From an uncultured bacterium (lineage in GTDB: Bacteria; Hydrogenedentota; Hydrogenedentia; Hydrogenedentales; CAILVY01), in NCBI GenBank assembly GCA_937951485.1, contig CALEDJ010000031.1, positions 1-64,000 of the forward strand: a stretch of DNA of 64,000 nucleotides, written 5' to 3'. Under the pieces are notes generated by a model. That model was not told the DNA's origin. It ran no database searches and worked only from the letters and a program-made list of their open reading frames with translations. How positions within the stretch are numbered: position 1 is the stretch's first letter; every line of letters begins with the position of its first letter. Of this stretch, positions 24,294 through 33,971 are shown piece by piece. A program made the position numbers and the translations under genes.

Positions 24294-26453
24294 CTATTCG
24301 CCGATAAATCCGTGGGCGCGGCCCATGTAATAAGCGAGCAGATAGGGAACGCCCTCGCGAAGGCGCTTGCCGTTGCCGTTGCAGGTGAGCGCCCAAGGAT
24401 CCAGGCCCCAGTAAATCTCATGTCGTTCGTCAACAGGGAAAACCTGTCCGTCATGTCGTCCCCCGAGGCTGGACGACTGGCCGAGTCCTTTCCCAAGAGG
24501 CTTCATGTCAATCCGATGTGCATTGGACATGGGCCAGTCTATAAGGTCGAGCGGAAAGCGTTTCAAAGTATCTATGCCGTCCTCAATACAGGACTTTGGC
24601 GGGGAGAGGTCTGTATCACCCCAATGATCCGTACGCACCTTTCCGAGACAACAGGCGGCATATACAAAGTTTGTGAAAGGGTTGCGCTCCAGTCTTTCAT
24701 ACTGCCAGTGGACATGAATTGCGTGATAATACATGCTGAGAAGTTTGGGATCGGTCTCATAACGGATCAAGTGATAGTAATTCATAAAGGCCATATTATC
24801 GTCGGGCTGGTGGCCCGCGCTGTTCGGCCCTGGCAGGCATTTAGGCTGGGTCATGCCGTTCATGCCGTAGCCGTGATCGAGTGCGAGTTCGAGGTAGGCT
24901 TCCCGGTATTTTTGATCGCCCGTGATGTGGTGGGCTATCGAAAGGTAGGTTAGAATGCTGAATGAATTCAGCCCGCGCTCGTCGCACCAGGCTTCGTTCC
25001 GATTCAGGTCATCGGGAGAAAAACGCGCCCAGCGGGTGGGTTGGCCGTCGTGGTCAACGAGGTTGTAGCCGTGCGCGAGGATATGTTCGATAATGCGCCG
25101 GACAACTTTGCGCACGGCGTCTTTTTCGGCCTCGGTTTCGCAGACACGGTCGTAATAGATGGCGTATCCGAAAAAATGGCCGTCGAGTTCGTCTGAACTG
25201 GAATCGTTTTTCCAATACCATTCACCTGATTCGTCAACAGGCCAGCGGGGTTGGATGATTTTCCAGAGGGCGTCAACCGCGTTGCGTCGGAGGTCATAGG
25301 CCAGGTCATACTGAGGATTGGGGTCCGGTTCGGAAGTTGGCAATACAGCCCGTGCAATGAATCCTTTCGGTGCAGGATGGCTGCCGCCCTGGGGCACTTC
25401 GCTTAGAAAGGCGAGGGCGCGAAAAGCATTGTCGGCATCCTTTTTCAGTTTTTCACTTCCGGTAACCGAATAGCCGAGACTCACCGCGCCGAGATAGAGT
25501 CCCATGAAATGACCGTCATTATCGGTGTATACGGGCACGGCAGTGCTCTTGTCGCCCGAAACGGAGAGTTCAGCCGGATTGACATAGCCAAACGCCGTGC
25601 GCCGGTGATATTTTTCGATTTCCTCCTCGTAAAACGTGGCTTTTGCATCCAGCGTTATCGGCTGGAAGGCGATGCATGAGACGCCGTGTGTCGTCGCAAT
25701 CCATGCACTGCCGCTGTCATCCACCGCAATATCCCGCACGTGGTTGTCGAGCAGCCAGCGTCTGCCCTGGCGGAACATCCACGAACCATCGCAGTAATGG
25801 ATTGCGCCGTTTGTCGTGCCGAACCAAATCCCCTCAGGCCCTGGAGCCATACAGGTGAAGTCGTTATAAGGCAATCCATCGTCGCCGGTGAAGAGATGCC
25901 ATTCTTCATCTGTTACGCGGTATCCCACGCCCTGCGGAGAGGCGAACCACAGATTTCCGGATGTGTCATAGGCGACGGCGCGCACATCCACGGGAGCCCA
26001 CCTCTCCGATCCCTTTCGGGGAAGGAGCATCTGCCAATCTGCACTTTTTCCGATATAAAGTCCCGTGTCAGCCGCAACGGCCCATTCCCCCTTGTTTTCA
26101 GCCACCGATCGAATCTGCACGCAGTCACCCGCCAGTTTCTTCAGACGCGAAATCTGTCGTTTGTCAAGTTCTGTTCGGTAAACCGCAACCGGAGACTCCT
26201 TTGTCCTTGGCCTCCAACGGTCACCGTCGAAAACAGCCGTTCCCTTCGCCGTTTCCACGACGATGGCGCCATGGACATCCCTGCCGATCCGGCGCACGTC
26301 ATTGTCCGGCAGACCCTGATCCGTCGTATATGCCCTGTGTACCTGTTGCTTGAAAGCACCTGTGGCAATCGGCAATTCATAGTCGGTTTTCGGGTTTTGG
26401 TCCACACCGCCCGATGCCAATAACAGGGCCGTCGTAAAAAATATTGAGTGCAT
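24294..26453 (-). CDS. Secreted two-component-type propeller protein with C-terminal alpha/alpha domain
   Basis: A 719-residue protein with a short hydrophobic N-terminal leader (HSIFFTTALLLASGG). Residues about 35-290 have Reg_prop-type propeller repeats (TTDQGLPDNDVRRIGRD, AVAYDTSGNLWFASPQGVG, IAVDDSGSAWIATTHGVSCI), normally found in hybrid sensor kinases. The C-terminal 400 residues are helical, rich in Trp, Tyr and His, and fit an alpha/alpha toroid such as a glycan lyase or glycosidase. There is no kinase or DNA-binding domain. CAGGAGC precedes ATG 26453 by eight bases. The C-terminal catalytic residues are not identified. Confidence 0.7.
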   Translation of the reverse strand: MHSIFFTTALLLASGGVDQNPKTDYELPIATGAFKQQVHRAYTTDQGLPDNDVRRIGRDVHGAIVVETAKGTAVFDGDRWRPRTKESPVAVYRTELDKRQISRLKKLAGDCVQIRSVAENKGEWAVAADTGLYIGKSADWQMLLPRKGSERWAPVDVRAVAYDTSGNLWFASPQGVGYRVTDEEWHLFTGDDGLPYNDFTCMAPGPEGIWFGTTNGAIHYCDGSWMFRQGRRWLLDNHVRDIAVDDSGSAWIATTHGVSCIAFQPITLDAKATFYEEEIEKYHRRTAFGYVNPAELSVSGDKSTAVPVYTDNDGHFMGLYLGAVSLGYSVTGSEKLKKDADNAFRALAFLSEVPQGGSHPAPKGFIARAVLPTSEPDPNPQYDLAYDLRRNAVDALWKIIQPRWPVDESGEWYWKNDSSSDELDGHFFGYAIYYDRVCETEAEKDAVRKVVRRIIEHILAHGYNLVDHDGQPTRWARFSPDDLNRNEAWCDERGLNSFSILTYLSIAHHITGDQKYREAYLELALDHGYGMNGMTQPKCLPGPNSAGHQPDDNMAFMNYYHLIRYETDPKLLSMYYHAIHVHWQYERLERNPFTNFVYAACCLGKVRTDHWGDTDLSPPKSCIEDGIDTLKRFPLDLIDWPMSNAHRIDMKPLGKGLGQSSSLGGRHDGQVFPVDERHEIYWGLDPWALTCNGNGKRLREGVPYLLAYYMGRAHGFIGE

Positions 26454-27029
26454 ATGATTCGCTCCTGTCACCAGAAAAAGTCAGGTCACGGGCCGTTGAG
26501 ATATTCTTTTTCGCTCTAAGGACATGTCGCTTTCAACGTACTCCCCCCCATCGATCCGGCATCTCCCGCAGGGGCCGGGCGGGAAATACTCCGTTGATCC
26601 ACCCTTGTGGAAAATCTATCTCATGGCGGCGCTGTCAATACAGGCCGCCGGGTATCCATGCGTTTGAATCGGCGTACGAACCCGGATACAAGGCTCCTGG
26701 CATTCTTAGCCCGAAACCCCTTCGGAAACGCAGATTATGACAGAACTTTCCACGGGCGGCGAGAAATCATGGTATCTGCATTTGTTTTTCACATGCACAA
26801 CAGAGGGTAAACATATGGTACGATGCGCCACTTTCTTCCGTCAATTTTCTGAATGATGCCCACTCAACAGGTTCGCGGAATCGCTGAACAAGCGAGCCAC
26901 GCCGCACGGCCACTTCGCTTTTCATGCATCCTTCTGGTAAACTCGGGGGTGATGCCGTTCAATCGGCTGCAAGAGAGCCAATTTCGCGCTTGGAGCGTTT
27001 CGGCGGTTACGCTGGAAATGGAGACGTGC
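26454..27029. other. 576-bp divergent gap
   Basis: It separates the minus-strand propeller gene from the plus-strand C-terminal protease, so both promoters should be here. Candidate -10 boxes (for example TACGAT near 26817) lack good -35 partners. The frame of the protease extends back to 26853, but this part shows no protein-like features. No gene is supported. Confidence 0.5.
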
Positions 27030-28679
27030 ATGTCGAAGAAGAATTATCGTTCGGAGTTTTTCGGAATTGTCCTCTTTTTTGGGGCGATGACGCTGTTGTT
27101 GACCAACGGTTTCGTGGCCCGCATCGCGGCGCAGGACAGTCAGGTGGACGTATACCAGGCGGTGGAGCCGGTGGGGGTGGTGCTGGAGACAATCCTGTCT
27201 CAGTATGTACGGGATACGAATCTGGACCGCGTGGTGCAGGGTGCGCTTATCGGGATGATGAGTTCGCTGGACCGGCATAGTTCGTTCATTACGGCGGAGG
27301 AATTGACCGCGATGCGGGAGGATACCAAGGGGGAATTCGAGGGTATCGGGGTGTCCATCCGCCTGGACGAAAACAAGAACATCGTCGTGTTCAAGCCGGT
27401 GCCGGACTCCCCGGCGGAAACGGCGGGCATCCGTCCCTTCGATATCATCGTCAAGATTGATGACATCTCAACGGAGGGCATGAGCCTGAGTGACGCCGCT
27501 GACAGAATCAGGGGACAGCGCGGCACTACAGTCAAACTGACCATCCGGCGCAAGAACGAACTCGGCGTGGAGGAGGAACACGAGTTCAACGTCAAGCGCG
27601 CCAAAGTGCCCTTGGAGAGTATTGTCGAATCGCGCATGATTGACGGTGATATCGGTTACGTGCGGATCAGCGACTTCAAGGACAACACTTCACGGGACCT
27701 CCGCAGGACCCTTCGCAATTTCATGGATGCTGGAATGAAGGGTTTCATTCTGGACTTGAGATGGAACCCGGGCGGTCTGCTCTCGGCGTCCCAGGAAGTC
27801 TGCGAATTGTTCCTTCCCCGGAACTCGCTGGTAACCTACACGCGCGGGCGCGCATCGGCGGAGGGCATGCCTGCCAAGGATGACATGCGACTGCACACCG
27901 AAGGACGCCCGGTGATTCCGCTGCAACTGCCCATGATTGTGTTGGTTAACGGCCAGACGGCCAGTTCTGCGGAGATTGTCACCGGCGCCCTCCAATACCA
28001 CCAGCGCGCGATCGTCGTCGGCCAGAAGACCTTCGGCAAGGGAAGCGTGCAGACCATTATCCCGTTGGAACGCCCTAAAATGACAGCCCTGAGACTTACC
28101 ACTGCCCTTTACTACACCCCCGCCGATGTGTCTATTGACCATCAGGGCATACTCCCCGACGTGGAAGTGGTGATGAGCACCGACGAGGAGAGGACATTGC
28201 TCGCGCAGATGTATCGCTCCTATGAATCAGACCCGTCCAAGGTCAATGAGCAGAATCACGGCGCCGTCACCGGGGACGAGGTAAGCGATGTGCCACACGA
28301 AGCCAGTGAGGCCGAACGACAGTTGCTGGAAGAAATCCGGGCCATATACGGCGAGGAGGCCCATAACCTGTTGCAGGAATTTGTCTCGCGACTCAAAATT
28401 GTGTCCGCCACGGTCCAGGATCGTCCGCTGCAACGCGCCGTCGAAATTTTGCGCGAAGACACCGTATGGGAGAATCTGTTGCGGAAATACCACAAGGATG
28501 TCAAAGAAACGCAAGTGGCGGCCAATCCGGAAATCGTGGGAAAACTTCCTGAGACAGAACGTGAATTGCTCGCTCCGGGGCAAGTCGCCCCCCAAACCCT
28601 GCCGCCGCTTCCAGAACTCCCGGATGCCGAACCCCCTGATTCCGCCCCTCAGGAAGAGGAACTCATCCCCATTCCCTGA
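27030..28679 (+). CDS. C-terminal processing protease (S41 family, CtpA/Prc type)
   Basis: A 549-residue periplasmic serine protease. A signal/anchor (residues about 10-33) is followed by an N-terminal helical region, a PDZ domain (about 100-190, GVSIRLDENKNIVVFKPVPD) and the S41 core. The catalytic Ser is in NGQTASSAEIVTGAL and the Lys in GQKTFGKGSVQ, about 25 residues later. The C-terminus has an acidic helical extension and a Pro/Glu-rich tail. The start at ATG 27030 has GGAGA five bases upstream. Such proteases trim or degrade envelope proteins, and some regulate peptidoglycan hydrolases. Confidence 0.94.
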   Translation: MSKKNYRSEFFGIVLFFGAMTLLLTNGFVARIAAQDSQVDVYQAVEPVGVVLETILSQYVRDTNLDRVVQGALIGMMSSLDRHSSFITAEELTAMREDTKGEFEGIGVSIRLDENKNIVVFKPVPDSPAETAGIRPFDIIVKIDDISTEGMSLSDAADRIRGQRGTTVKLTIRRKNELGVEEEHEFNVKRAKVPLESIVESRMIDGDIGYVRISDFKDNTSRDLRRTLRNFMDAGMKGFILDLRWNPGGLLSASQEVCELFLPRNSLVTYTRGRASAEGMPAKDDMRLHTEGRPVIPLQLPMIVLVNGQTASSAEIVTGALQYHQRAIVVGQKTFGKGSVQTIIPLERPKMTALRLTTALYYTPADVSIDHQGILPDVEVVMSTDEERTLLAQMYRSYESDPSKVNEQNHGAVTGDEVSDVPHEASEAERQLLEEIRAIYGEEAHNLLQEFVSRLKIVSATVQDRPLQRAVEILREDTVWENLLRKYHKDVKETQVAANPEIVGKLPETERELLAPGQVAPQTLPPLPELPDAEPPDSAPQEEELIPIP

Positions 28680-28704
28680 GTGCACCGACCCAAGAGGGAT
28701 GCGT

Positions 28705-29415
28705 ATGCGCAAAGATGGACGACCAGTGGATGCCTTGCGCGCGATAAGCATTGATCGCCATTTCATCAAATCTGCCCCCGGTTCCGTAATGATTGCTTTT
28801 GGCGAAACTAAGGTGCTCTGCACGGTCATGTTCGAAGAACAGCCCCCGGCCTGGTTGCGGAATTCCGGTCAGGGCTGGCTCACCGCCGAGTACAACATGC
28901 TGCCGGCATCCTCGCCGGAACGGGTAACGCGCGATGCGGCCCGCAAGGGACGATCGCTCGAAATCGGTCGCTTGATCGGACGGGCATTACGCGCGGTGGT
29001 GGACCTGAAAGCCATTGGTGAGTGTCAGATCATTGTGGATTGCGATGTGATCCAGGCGGACGGAGGCACTCGAACCGCCGCGGTCACCGGCGCTTTCATT
29101 GCGCTGCATGACGGCCTCAGCAAGGCCGTGACCGATGGCAGGATCGGCGCATTGCCCATTCGGTCCTGCTGCGCCGCGGTGAGCGTTGGGATTGTTGACG
29201 GCACGCCAATGCTGGACCTCTGCTACGAGGAAGATGCCCGCGCCTCGGTGGACATGAATCTGGTGATGGATGGGGAAGGGCGTTTTATCGAGATTCAAGC
29301 CACAGGCGAGCAGGCCGTCTTCAGTCGGGACGAGGCGCTTGAAATGATACGCTTGGGCGAACAAGGCATCCGTGAACTGGTCGCCATGCAGAAGGGGATT
29401 CTGAATATTGCCTAA
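28705..29415 (+). CDS. rph: Ribonuclease PH
   Basis: A 236-residue phosphorolytic 3'-5' exoribonuclease that trims tRNA and other RNA 3' ends. It begins with the conserved RKDGRPVDALR and contains LTAEYNMLPASS, ARKGRSLEIGRLIGRALR (phosphate-binding loop), and CDVIQADGGTRTAAVTGAF. Length is normal for the family. The start is ATG 28705, six bases after AAGAGGG; the ATG at 28699 overlaps that site. The rdgB start overlaps its stop. The gene pair rph-rdgB is common in bacteria. Confidence 0.97.
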   Translation: MRKDGRPVDALRAISIDRHFIKSAPGSVMIAFGETKVLCTVMFEEQPPAWLRNSGQGWLTAEYNMLPASSPERVTRDAARKGRSLEIGRLIGRALRAVVDLKAIGECQIIVDCDVIQADGGTRTAAVTGAFIALHDGLSKAVTDGRIGALPIRSCCAAVSVGIVDGTPMLDLCYEEDARASVDMNLVMDGEGRFIEIQATGEQAVFSRDEALEMIRLGEQGIRELVAMQKGILNIA

Positions 29416-30004
29416 GCAATTGCTGATAGGGTCCGCCAACCAAGAGAAGGCGCGTGAACTGGCCGAGTTGCTGCACGGTCTGCCTTGGGAGGTGAAGAGC
29501 CTCGCCGATTTTCCACCCGTGCCGGAACCTGAGGAAGACGGTGTAACTTTTGAGGAAAACGCTGTCAAGAAAGCGCGTTACTACAGCGAGCGCTTCGGAA
29601 TTGCCTGTGTCGCCGACGATTCGGGGCTGGAAACGGATGCCCTCGGCGGCGCGCCGGGCGTTTATTCCGCCCGCTATGCCGGGCTGCCCGCCGATTACGA
29701 CAGGAACAACGCCAAACTTCTGAAAGAACTGGGAGATACGCCCTGGCATGAACGCACGGCGCGTTTTGTCTGCTGCGCGGCATTTGTCGAGCCGGGCGGC
29801 GAACCCCATGTGGAATACGGAACCGTGGAAGGGCATATCGCCACGGCGTGCTTCGGCAGCAACGGTTTCGGCTACGATCCCCTTTTTGTGCCCAACGGCC
29901 ACGACCGGACTTTCGGCGAAATGCCCCCGGAAAAGAAACATTCGTTGAGTCATCGGGGCGAAGCCTTTCGCAAAATGCGCACATACCTGGAGGGACTGGC
30001 GTGA
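29408..30004 (+). CDS. rdgB: XTP/dITP diphosphatase (HAM1/RdgB family)
   Basis: A 198-residue house-cleaning enzyme that hydrolyses non-canonical purine nucleotides such as dITP and XTP to monophosphates. Motifs: IGSANQEKARELAELL at the N-terminus (usually S/T-N-N-x-K), FEENAVKKARYYS, VADDSGLETDALGGAPGVYSARYAG, FGYDPLFVP and SHRGEAFRKM. The start is TTG 29408, which overlaps the rph stop by eight bases, with AAGGGG about 10 bases upstream. The stop overlaps the next GTG start. Confidence 0.95.
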   Translation: MPKQLLIGSANQEKARELAELLHGLPWEVKSLADFPPVPEPEEDGVTFEENAVKKARYYSERFGIACVADDSGLETDALGGAPGVYSARYAGLPADYDRNNAKLLKELGDTPWHERTARFVCCAAFVEPGGEPHVEYGTVEGHIATACFGSNGFGYDPLFVPNGHDRTFGEMPPEKKHSLSHRGEAFRKMRTYLEGLA

Positions 30005-30606
30005 TCCGCCTCGCGGCAGACCCGGAGGGCATTCAGCGCGCCGTGGGAATTCTCCGAGATGACGGCGTTGTCGCATATCCCACTGAGACCGTTTATGGCT
30101 TGGCGGTCAATCCACTCTCCCATGCTGCGCTTCACGCGCTGTTTCTGGTTAAGGGACGCCCGGAAAACAATCCCATCCTGTTGGTGGTGTCTTCAGAACA
30201 ACAGATGCTTCCGTTGGTGCGGGAAATCACCTCCGCGCATCGCGCGTGCATGGCGGCATTCTGGCCCGGCCCCTTGTCTTTGCTTTTTGATCCCTCGGAC
30301 GTTCTGCCCGCGCCCATCACTGCCGGCTCCGGAAAAGTCTGTATCAGACACACTGCCCACCCCGTCGCCCGGAAATTGTGCGACGCCTGGGGCGGCGCAG
30401 TCACCTCCACCTCCGCCAATCGCTCTGGTCGGCCGCCGGCGAGATCCCCTGAAGAAATGAAACTGGCTGGCGTCGCCCTTGTTCTGGACGGCGGCTTGTT
30501 GCCGCCTTCGCCGCCTTCCACGGTTTATGATCCAACTACGCGCCGGATACTGCGCCAAGGCGCCATTCCGGAATCAGAGATAGAAAGCGCCTTGAATCGG
30601 TCATAG
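30001..30606 (+). CDS. YrdC/Sua5-family threonylcarbamoyl-AMP synthase (TsaC type)
   Basis: A 201-residue protein of the YrdC fold that makes threonylcarbamoyl-AMP from threonine, bicarbonate and ATP for the t6A modification at tRNA position 37. The core motifs are visible: VAYPTETVYGLAVN, KGRPENNPILLVV, FWPGPLSLLF and TSTSANRSGRPPARS. It lacks the extra C-terminal Sua5 domain, so it is the short TsaC-like form. The start is GTG 30001, overlapping the rdgB stop (GTGA). Confidence 0.92.
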   Translation: MIRLAADPEGIQRAVGILRDDGVVAYPTETVYGLAVNPLSHAALHALFLVKGRPENNPILLVVSSEQQMLPLVREITSAHRACMAAFWPGPLSLLFDPSDVLPAPITAGSGKVCIRHTAHPVARKLCDAWGGAVTSTSANRSGRPPARSPEEMKLAGVALVLDGGLLPPSPPSTVYDPTTRRILRQGAIPESEIESALNRS

Positions 30607-30666
30607 AGCAGTCGGAATCCGGACTGGGGAGGGTTCAGTTTCCGGCCGCAAGGATATTGTCGAACC

Positions 30667-31962
30667 ATGATGGACGTTGTGAAATTCGTCGTGTGCATTT
30701 TATCTGTGCTGGTGACGTTGTTTGCTGCATCAGCGGAATTGGCGCCGATTTCAGTGATATGCGTGGATGCCGAGGCGACGGGCTATGCCACGTTTCAAAG
30801 CCACAACCAGAAGATTGTCGCCAATACGCGGGGAATCTTTTTGACCTATCTGCGTTCCCGCAATGAAGACTTTACCGCCCAGGAATGGCGGCTGATGCAC
30901 AGCAAGGACCGAGGAGCAACGTTTGTTGCCCTGTTTCAGGGCGTTCATGCCACCAATCCGCCGGTTCTGGAAACTGACTCCAAAGACAATCTCTATCTGA
31001 TTCACTCCGACTTCGTGGGCGGCGATGCATACCTTTGTCGTTTCATGGCAGACCAGGACTATGTCAACCCCGCCATAACGGTTTTGCCCAAGGGCGCGGC
31101 GGGCAAATACGCCATGGCGATTGACGAAACACGAAACCGACTCTATTACATGGCGCACAATGGCCGTTTTTTCCGTCTCGATTTGGATGGAAACCTGTTG
31201 TATGACGGACGGATTCTGGTGGATGGTCCCAACGCGGCCCTGCAGTACCCATCCCTGTGCGTTGATGACAGTGGCAGCCTCTTTTTTGCCTGGACCACCG
31301 TGAAACATCAGGAATATCTTTATTGGGATATTCACGCCATGAAATCAAAGGACCAGGGGCAGTCTTGGCAGACCCTTGCCGGCAGCGGCATATCCATCCC
31401 TTCCGTCTCGGACGATACAGGCATGACGACGCGAATCTCTTTGGATGATGAATTCATTTCGCACACATGGCTGTCGAACATGCTGGAACACGGCGGCAAA
31501 CTTCACTTTCTCTATCTTGCCCGCACCAGTCCGGCGCGACAACATTATGTTCGGTATGACATCGCAAGCGGCCGTGAGGATGTCCGTATTTCTCCCTCTT
31601 TCGCGGGAAACGGTCTGCGCATCGAATCGCTCGACGGTTTCTTTGCATCAACAGGCGGTGACGCTTCCCTTTTCTGCGTCGGGGCATATGAGGGACGAAT
31701 TGTATGCCTGGTCAGCAAAGACAACGGGGCCACCTGGCGCGGTCATGCCCTGAGTGATGATACATTCAACATCTATGCCATTGGCGGGTGCCGCCGCGTT
31801 ACGGACGAGGGCGACGTCATTGGCACATTTACGGATTTTCTGACCGCGGAAACCAACGAACCGCACTCCAAAGTTTTCTTTTTCAGAATTCCCGCCTTTT
31901 TCTTGAAAGCGTGCGCCGATTCCCTGGAGACTGAAGCGAAGCAAGGCATCATACTCCGGTAA
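30667..31962 (+). CDS. Secreted sialidase-like (Asp-box) protein
   Basis: A 431-residue protein with a signal peptide (residues 1-23, ending ASA). Three Asp-box motifs of the sialidase/BNR family are visible: SKDRGATF, SKDQGQSW and SKDNGATW. These lie in the strands of a beta-propeller. The N-terminal Arg triad expected for true sialidases is not clear (no FRIP), so it could instead be a non-enzymatic propeller. It begins 60 bases after the tsaC-type gene. A short hairpin (ACGGCG/CGCCGT) follows its stop at 31963-31981 without a T tract. Confidence 0.75.
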   Translation: MMDVVKFVVCILSVLVTLFAASAELAPISVICVDAEATGYATFQSHNQKIVANTRGIFLTYLRSRNEDFTAQEWRLMHSKDRGATFVALFQGVHATNPPVLETDSKDNLYLIHSDFVGGDAYLCRFMADQDYVNPAITVLPKGAAGKYAMAIDETRNRLYYMAHNGRFFRLDLDGNLLYDGRILVDGPNAALQYPSLCVDDSGSLFFAWTTVKHQEYLYWDIHAMKSKDQGQSWQTLAGSGISIPSVSDDTGMTTRISLDDEFISHTWLSNMLEHGGKLHFLYLARTSPARQHYVRYDIASGREDVRISPSFAGNGLRIESLDGFFASTGGDASLFCVGAYEGRIVCLVSKDNGATWRGHALSDDTFNIYAIGGCRRVTDEGDVIGTFTDFLTAETNEPHSKVFFFRIPAFFLKACADSLETEAKQGIILR

Positions 31963-32102
31963 CGGCGGATATACGCCGTATGACCAGAGAGTGATTCTCG
32001 GGATACTGAATTTCTCCCCCGCTTTTGGTTTGTATGGCGCGTCATGAATGTCTACAATTGACCCTTCAGGCACTTTGTTTTTGACAGACTGGAACGAACG
32101 TC

Positions 32103-32546
32103 ATGAAAATTGCTGTCGCTTCGGATCATGCGGGCTTTGAAGGACCTGAACCGCACTACAAACCGGAAATCATCAAGTATTTGCAAAAACGCGGCGTGGA
32201 AGTGCTGGACTGCGGGGCCTTCGGCCCCGAAGCGGTGGATTACCCGGACTACGCACAGAAAGCCTGTGACGCTATTCTGCGTGGCGAGGCCGACATGGGC
32301 GTGTTGATCTGCGGGACGGGCATTGGGGTGAGCATCGCGGCGAATCGCAACAAGGGCATTCGCGCCGCCACGTGCGTCACGCCTGATATGGCCGTCATGT
32401 CGCGGACACACAACAATGCGAATATCATCTGCCTGGGTCGCCGCATCCTTCGATTGGATGAATGCCTTAAACTGATTGACATTTTTCTGGATACGCCTTT
32501 CAGCGAAGGTGAACGGCATGTCCGGCGTATTCAAAAAATGGACTGA
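32103..32546 (+). CDS. rpiB: Ribose-5-phosphate isomerase B
   Basis: A 147-residue enzyme of the RpiB/LacAB family that interconverts ribose 5-phosphate and ribulose 5-phosphate in the pentose phosphate pathway. Motifs are [25 protein letters not shown], the active-site Cys in [15 protein letters not shown] and the [12 protein letters not shown] segment. A short insertion (GPEPHYKP) follows the first motif compared with the usual KEEIKKYL. The start codon is preceded by GGAACGAACGTC. It lies 20 bases before hslU and is probably co-transcribed with it. Confidence 0.96.
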   Translation: MKIAVASDHAGFEGPEPHYKPEIIKYLQKRGVEVLDCGAFGPEAVDYPDYAQKACDAILRGEADMGVLICGTGIGVSIAANRNKGIRAATCVTPDMAVMSRTHNNANIICLGRRILRLDECLKLIDIFLDTPFSEGERHVRRIQKMD

Positions 32547-32566
32547 GTTTTCAAGAAAACGAAACC

Positions 32567-33955
32567 ATGAGCGCATTAACCCCTCAAGAAATTGTCGAAG
32601 AACTGGACAAATACATCATCGGGCAGGCGGAAGCCAAGCGAAAAGTAGCCATTGCGCTGCGCAACCGGTGGCGCCGCCGGCATCTTCCGGCGTCGCTCCG
32701 CGATGAAGTCGCTCCGAAAAACATTATTATGATAGGCCCGACGGGCGTGGGCAAGACGGAGATCGCGCGGCGGCTGTCCCGATTGGCTGACGCGCCTTTC
32801 ATCAAGGTGGAGGCCTCCAAGTTCACCGAAGTCGGCTATGTGGGCCGCGATTGTGAGTCCATGATCCGCGAACTGGTGGAGGTGGGCGTCAATCTGGTGC
32901 GGGAAGAGATGAAAAAGGAATATGAGGAGCAGGCGCGGAAGAACGCTGAAAATCGCCTGCTGGATCTCCTCCTCCCGCCACAGCCGATGCGCCCCCGCGC
33001 CTATCGTCCAGGTGATCCCCATGGCGGGGATGAGCGCCCCGCGCCCGGCATTGAACAGGACCAGGCGGAAGCGCGCACCCGCGAGATTCTCCTTCGGAAA
33101 CTGCGCGCCGGCGATCTCGATGACCGGCAGGTGGACATCACGGTCCGCGATACCGGCAACGCTTCCATGATGCAGGTCTTTTCCAACGCCGGCATGGAGG
33201 AGATGGGCATCAACCTCCAGGAGGTTTTCGGGCGCATCCTGCCCCAGCGCACCAAGCAGCGCAAGGTCTCCGTGCGCGAAGCGCGCGGCATCCTCGAACA
33301 GGAAGAACTGATGAATCTCATTGACATGGATACTGTAACCCCTCGCGCGATTGAACGTGTGGAAAATGCGGGCATCGTATTTCTGGATGAGATAGACAAA
33401 ATCGCGGGACGCGGCTCCCCGGGGCATGGTCCTGATGTTTCCCGCGAAGGCGTGCAGCGCGATATTCTGCCGATTGTCGAAGGAAGCACCGTGATGACCA
33501 AGTATGGTCCGGTGCGCACAGACCATATTCTGTTCATTGCCGCCGGCGCTTTTCACATGACCAAAGTCTCCGATCTCATCCCTGAACTGCAGGGCCGATT
33601 TCCCATCCGGGTGGAATTGTCGAGTCTCAAAGCCTCCGATTTCACCAGAATACTTACAGAGACCGAGAATTCCCTCCTGAAACAATACACGGCCCTGCTG
33701 GAAACAGAGGGCGTCCATGTGGAATTCACACAGGACGCTGTCGTCACCATCGCCGAAATCGCGCAGCGGGTCAATGAGCAGAGCGAGGACATCGGCGCAC
33801 GCCGTCTGCACACCATCATGGAATACCTTCTGGAGGATATTTCCTTCAGCGCCCCGTCGCGCAGCGGCGAATCAATTGTCATTTCGGCGGAGATAGTGCG
33901 GGAACGCCTTGCCGACATTATTGAAGACCAGGATTTGACGCGTTATATTCTTTAG
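32567..33955 (+). CDS. hslU: HslU, ATPase subunit of the HslVU protease
   Basis: A 462-residue AAA+ unfoldase that feeds proteins to the HslV peptidase. Walker A is GPTGVGKTE (57-65), Walker B is [11 protein letters not shown], and the pore loop EVGYVGRD is present. An I-domain insertion (about 110-240) is seen. The C-terminal tail DLTRYIL retains the conserved residues that dock into HslV, so a partner is expected. In most bacteria hslV lies directly upstream. Here rpiB does, and no hslV is seen in the window. Confidence 0.97.
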   Translation: MSALTPQEIVEELDKYIIGQAEAKRKVAIALRNRWRRRHLPASLRDEVAPKNIIMIGPTGVGKTEIARRLSRLADAPFIKVEASKFTEVGYVGRDCESMIRELVEVGVNLVREEMKKEYEEQARKNAENRLLDLLLPPQPMRPRAYRPGDPHGGDERPAPGIEQDQAEARTREILLRKLRAGDLDDRQVDITVRDTGNASMMQVFSNAGMEEMGINLQEVFGRILPQRTKQRKVSVREARGILEQEELMNLIDMDTVTPRAIERVENAGIVFLDEIDKIAGRGSPGHGPDVSREGVQRDILPIVEGSTVMTKYGPVRTDHILFIAAGAFHMTKVSDLIPELQGRFPIRVELSSLKASDFTRILTETENSLLKQYTALLETEGVHVEFTQDAVVTIAEIAQRVNEQSEDIGARRLHTIMEYLLEDISFSAPSRSGESIVISAEIVRERLADIIEDQDLTRYIL

Positions 33956-33971
33956 ACGGGGAGGCTCGCCG

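Noticed and set aside
31648-32073. A 141-codon minus-strand frame crossing the end of the sialidase-like gene
   Set aside because: Most of it is antisense to a gene with three Asp boxes, and no family similarity or ribosome-binding site is evident.
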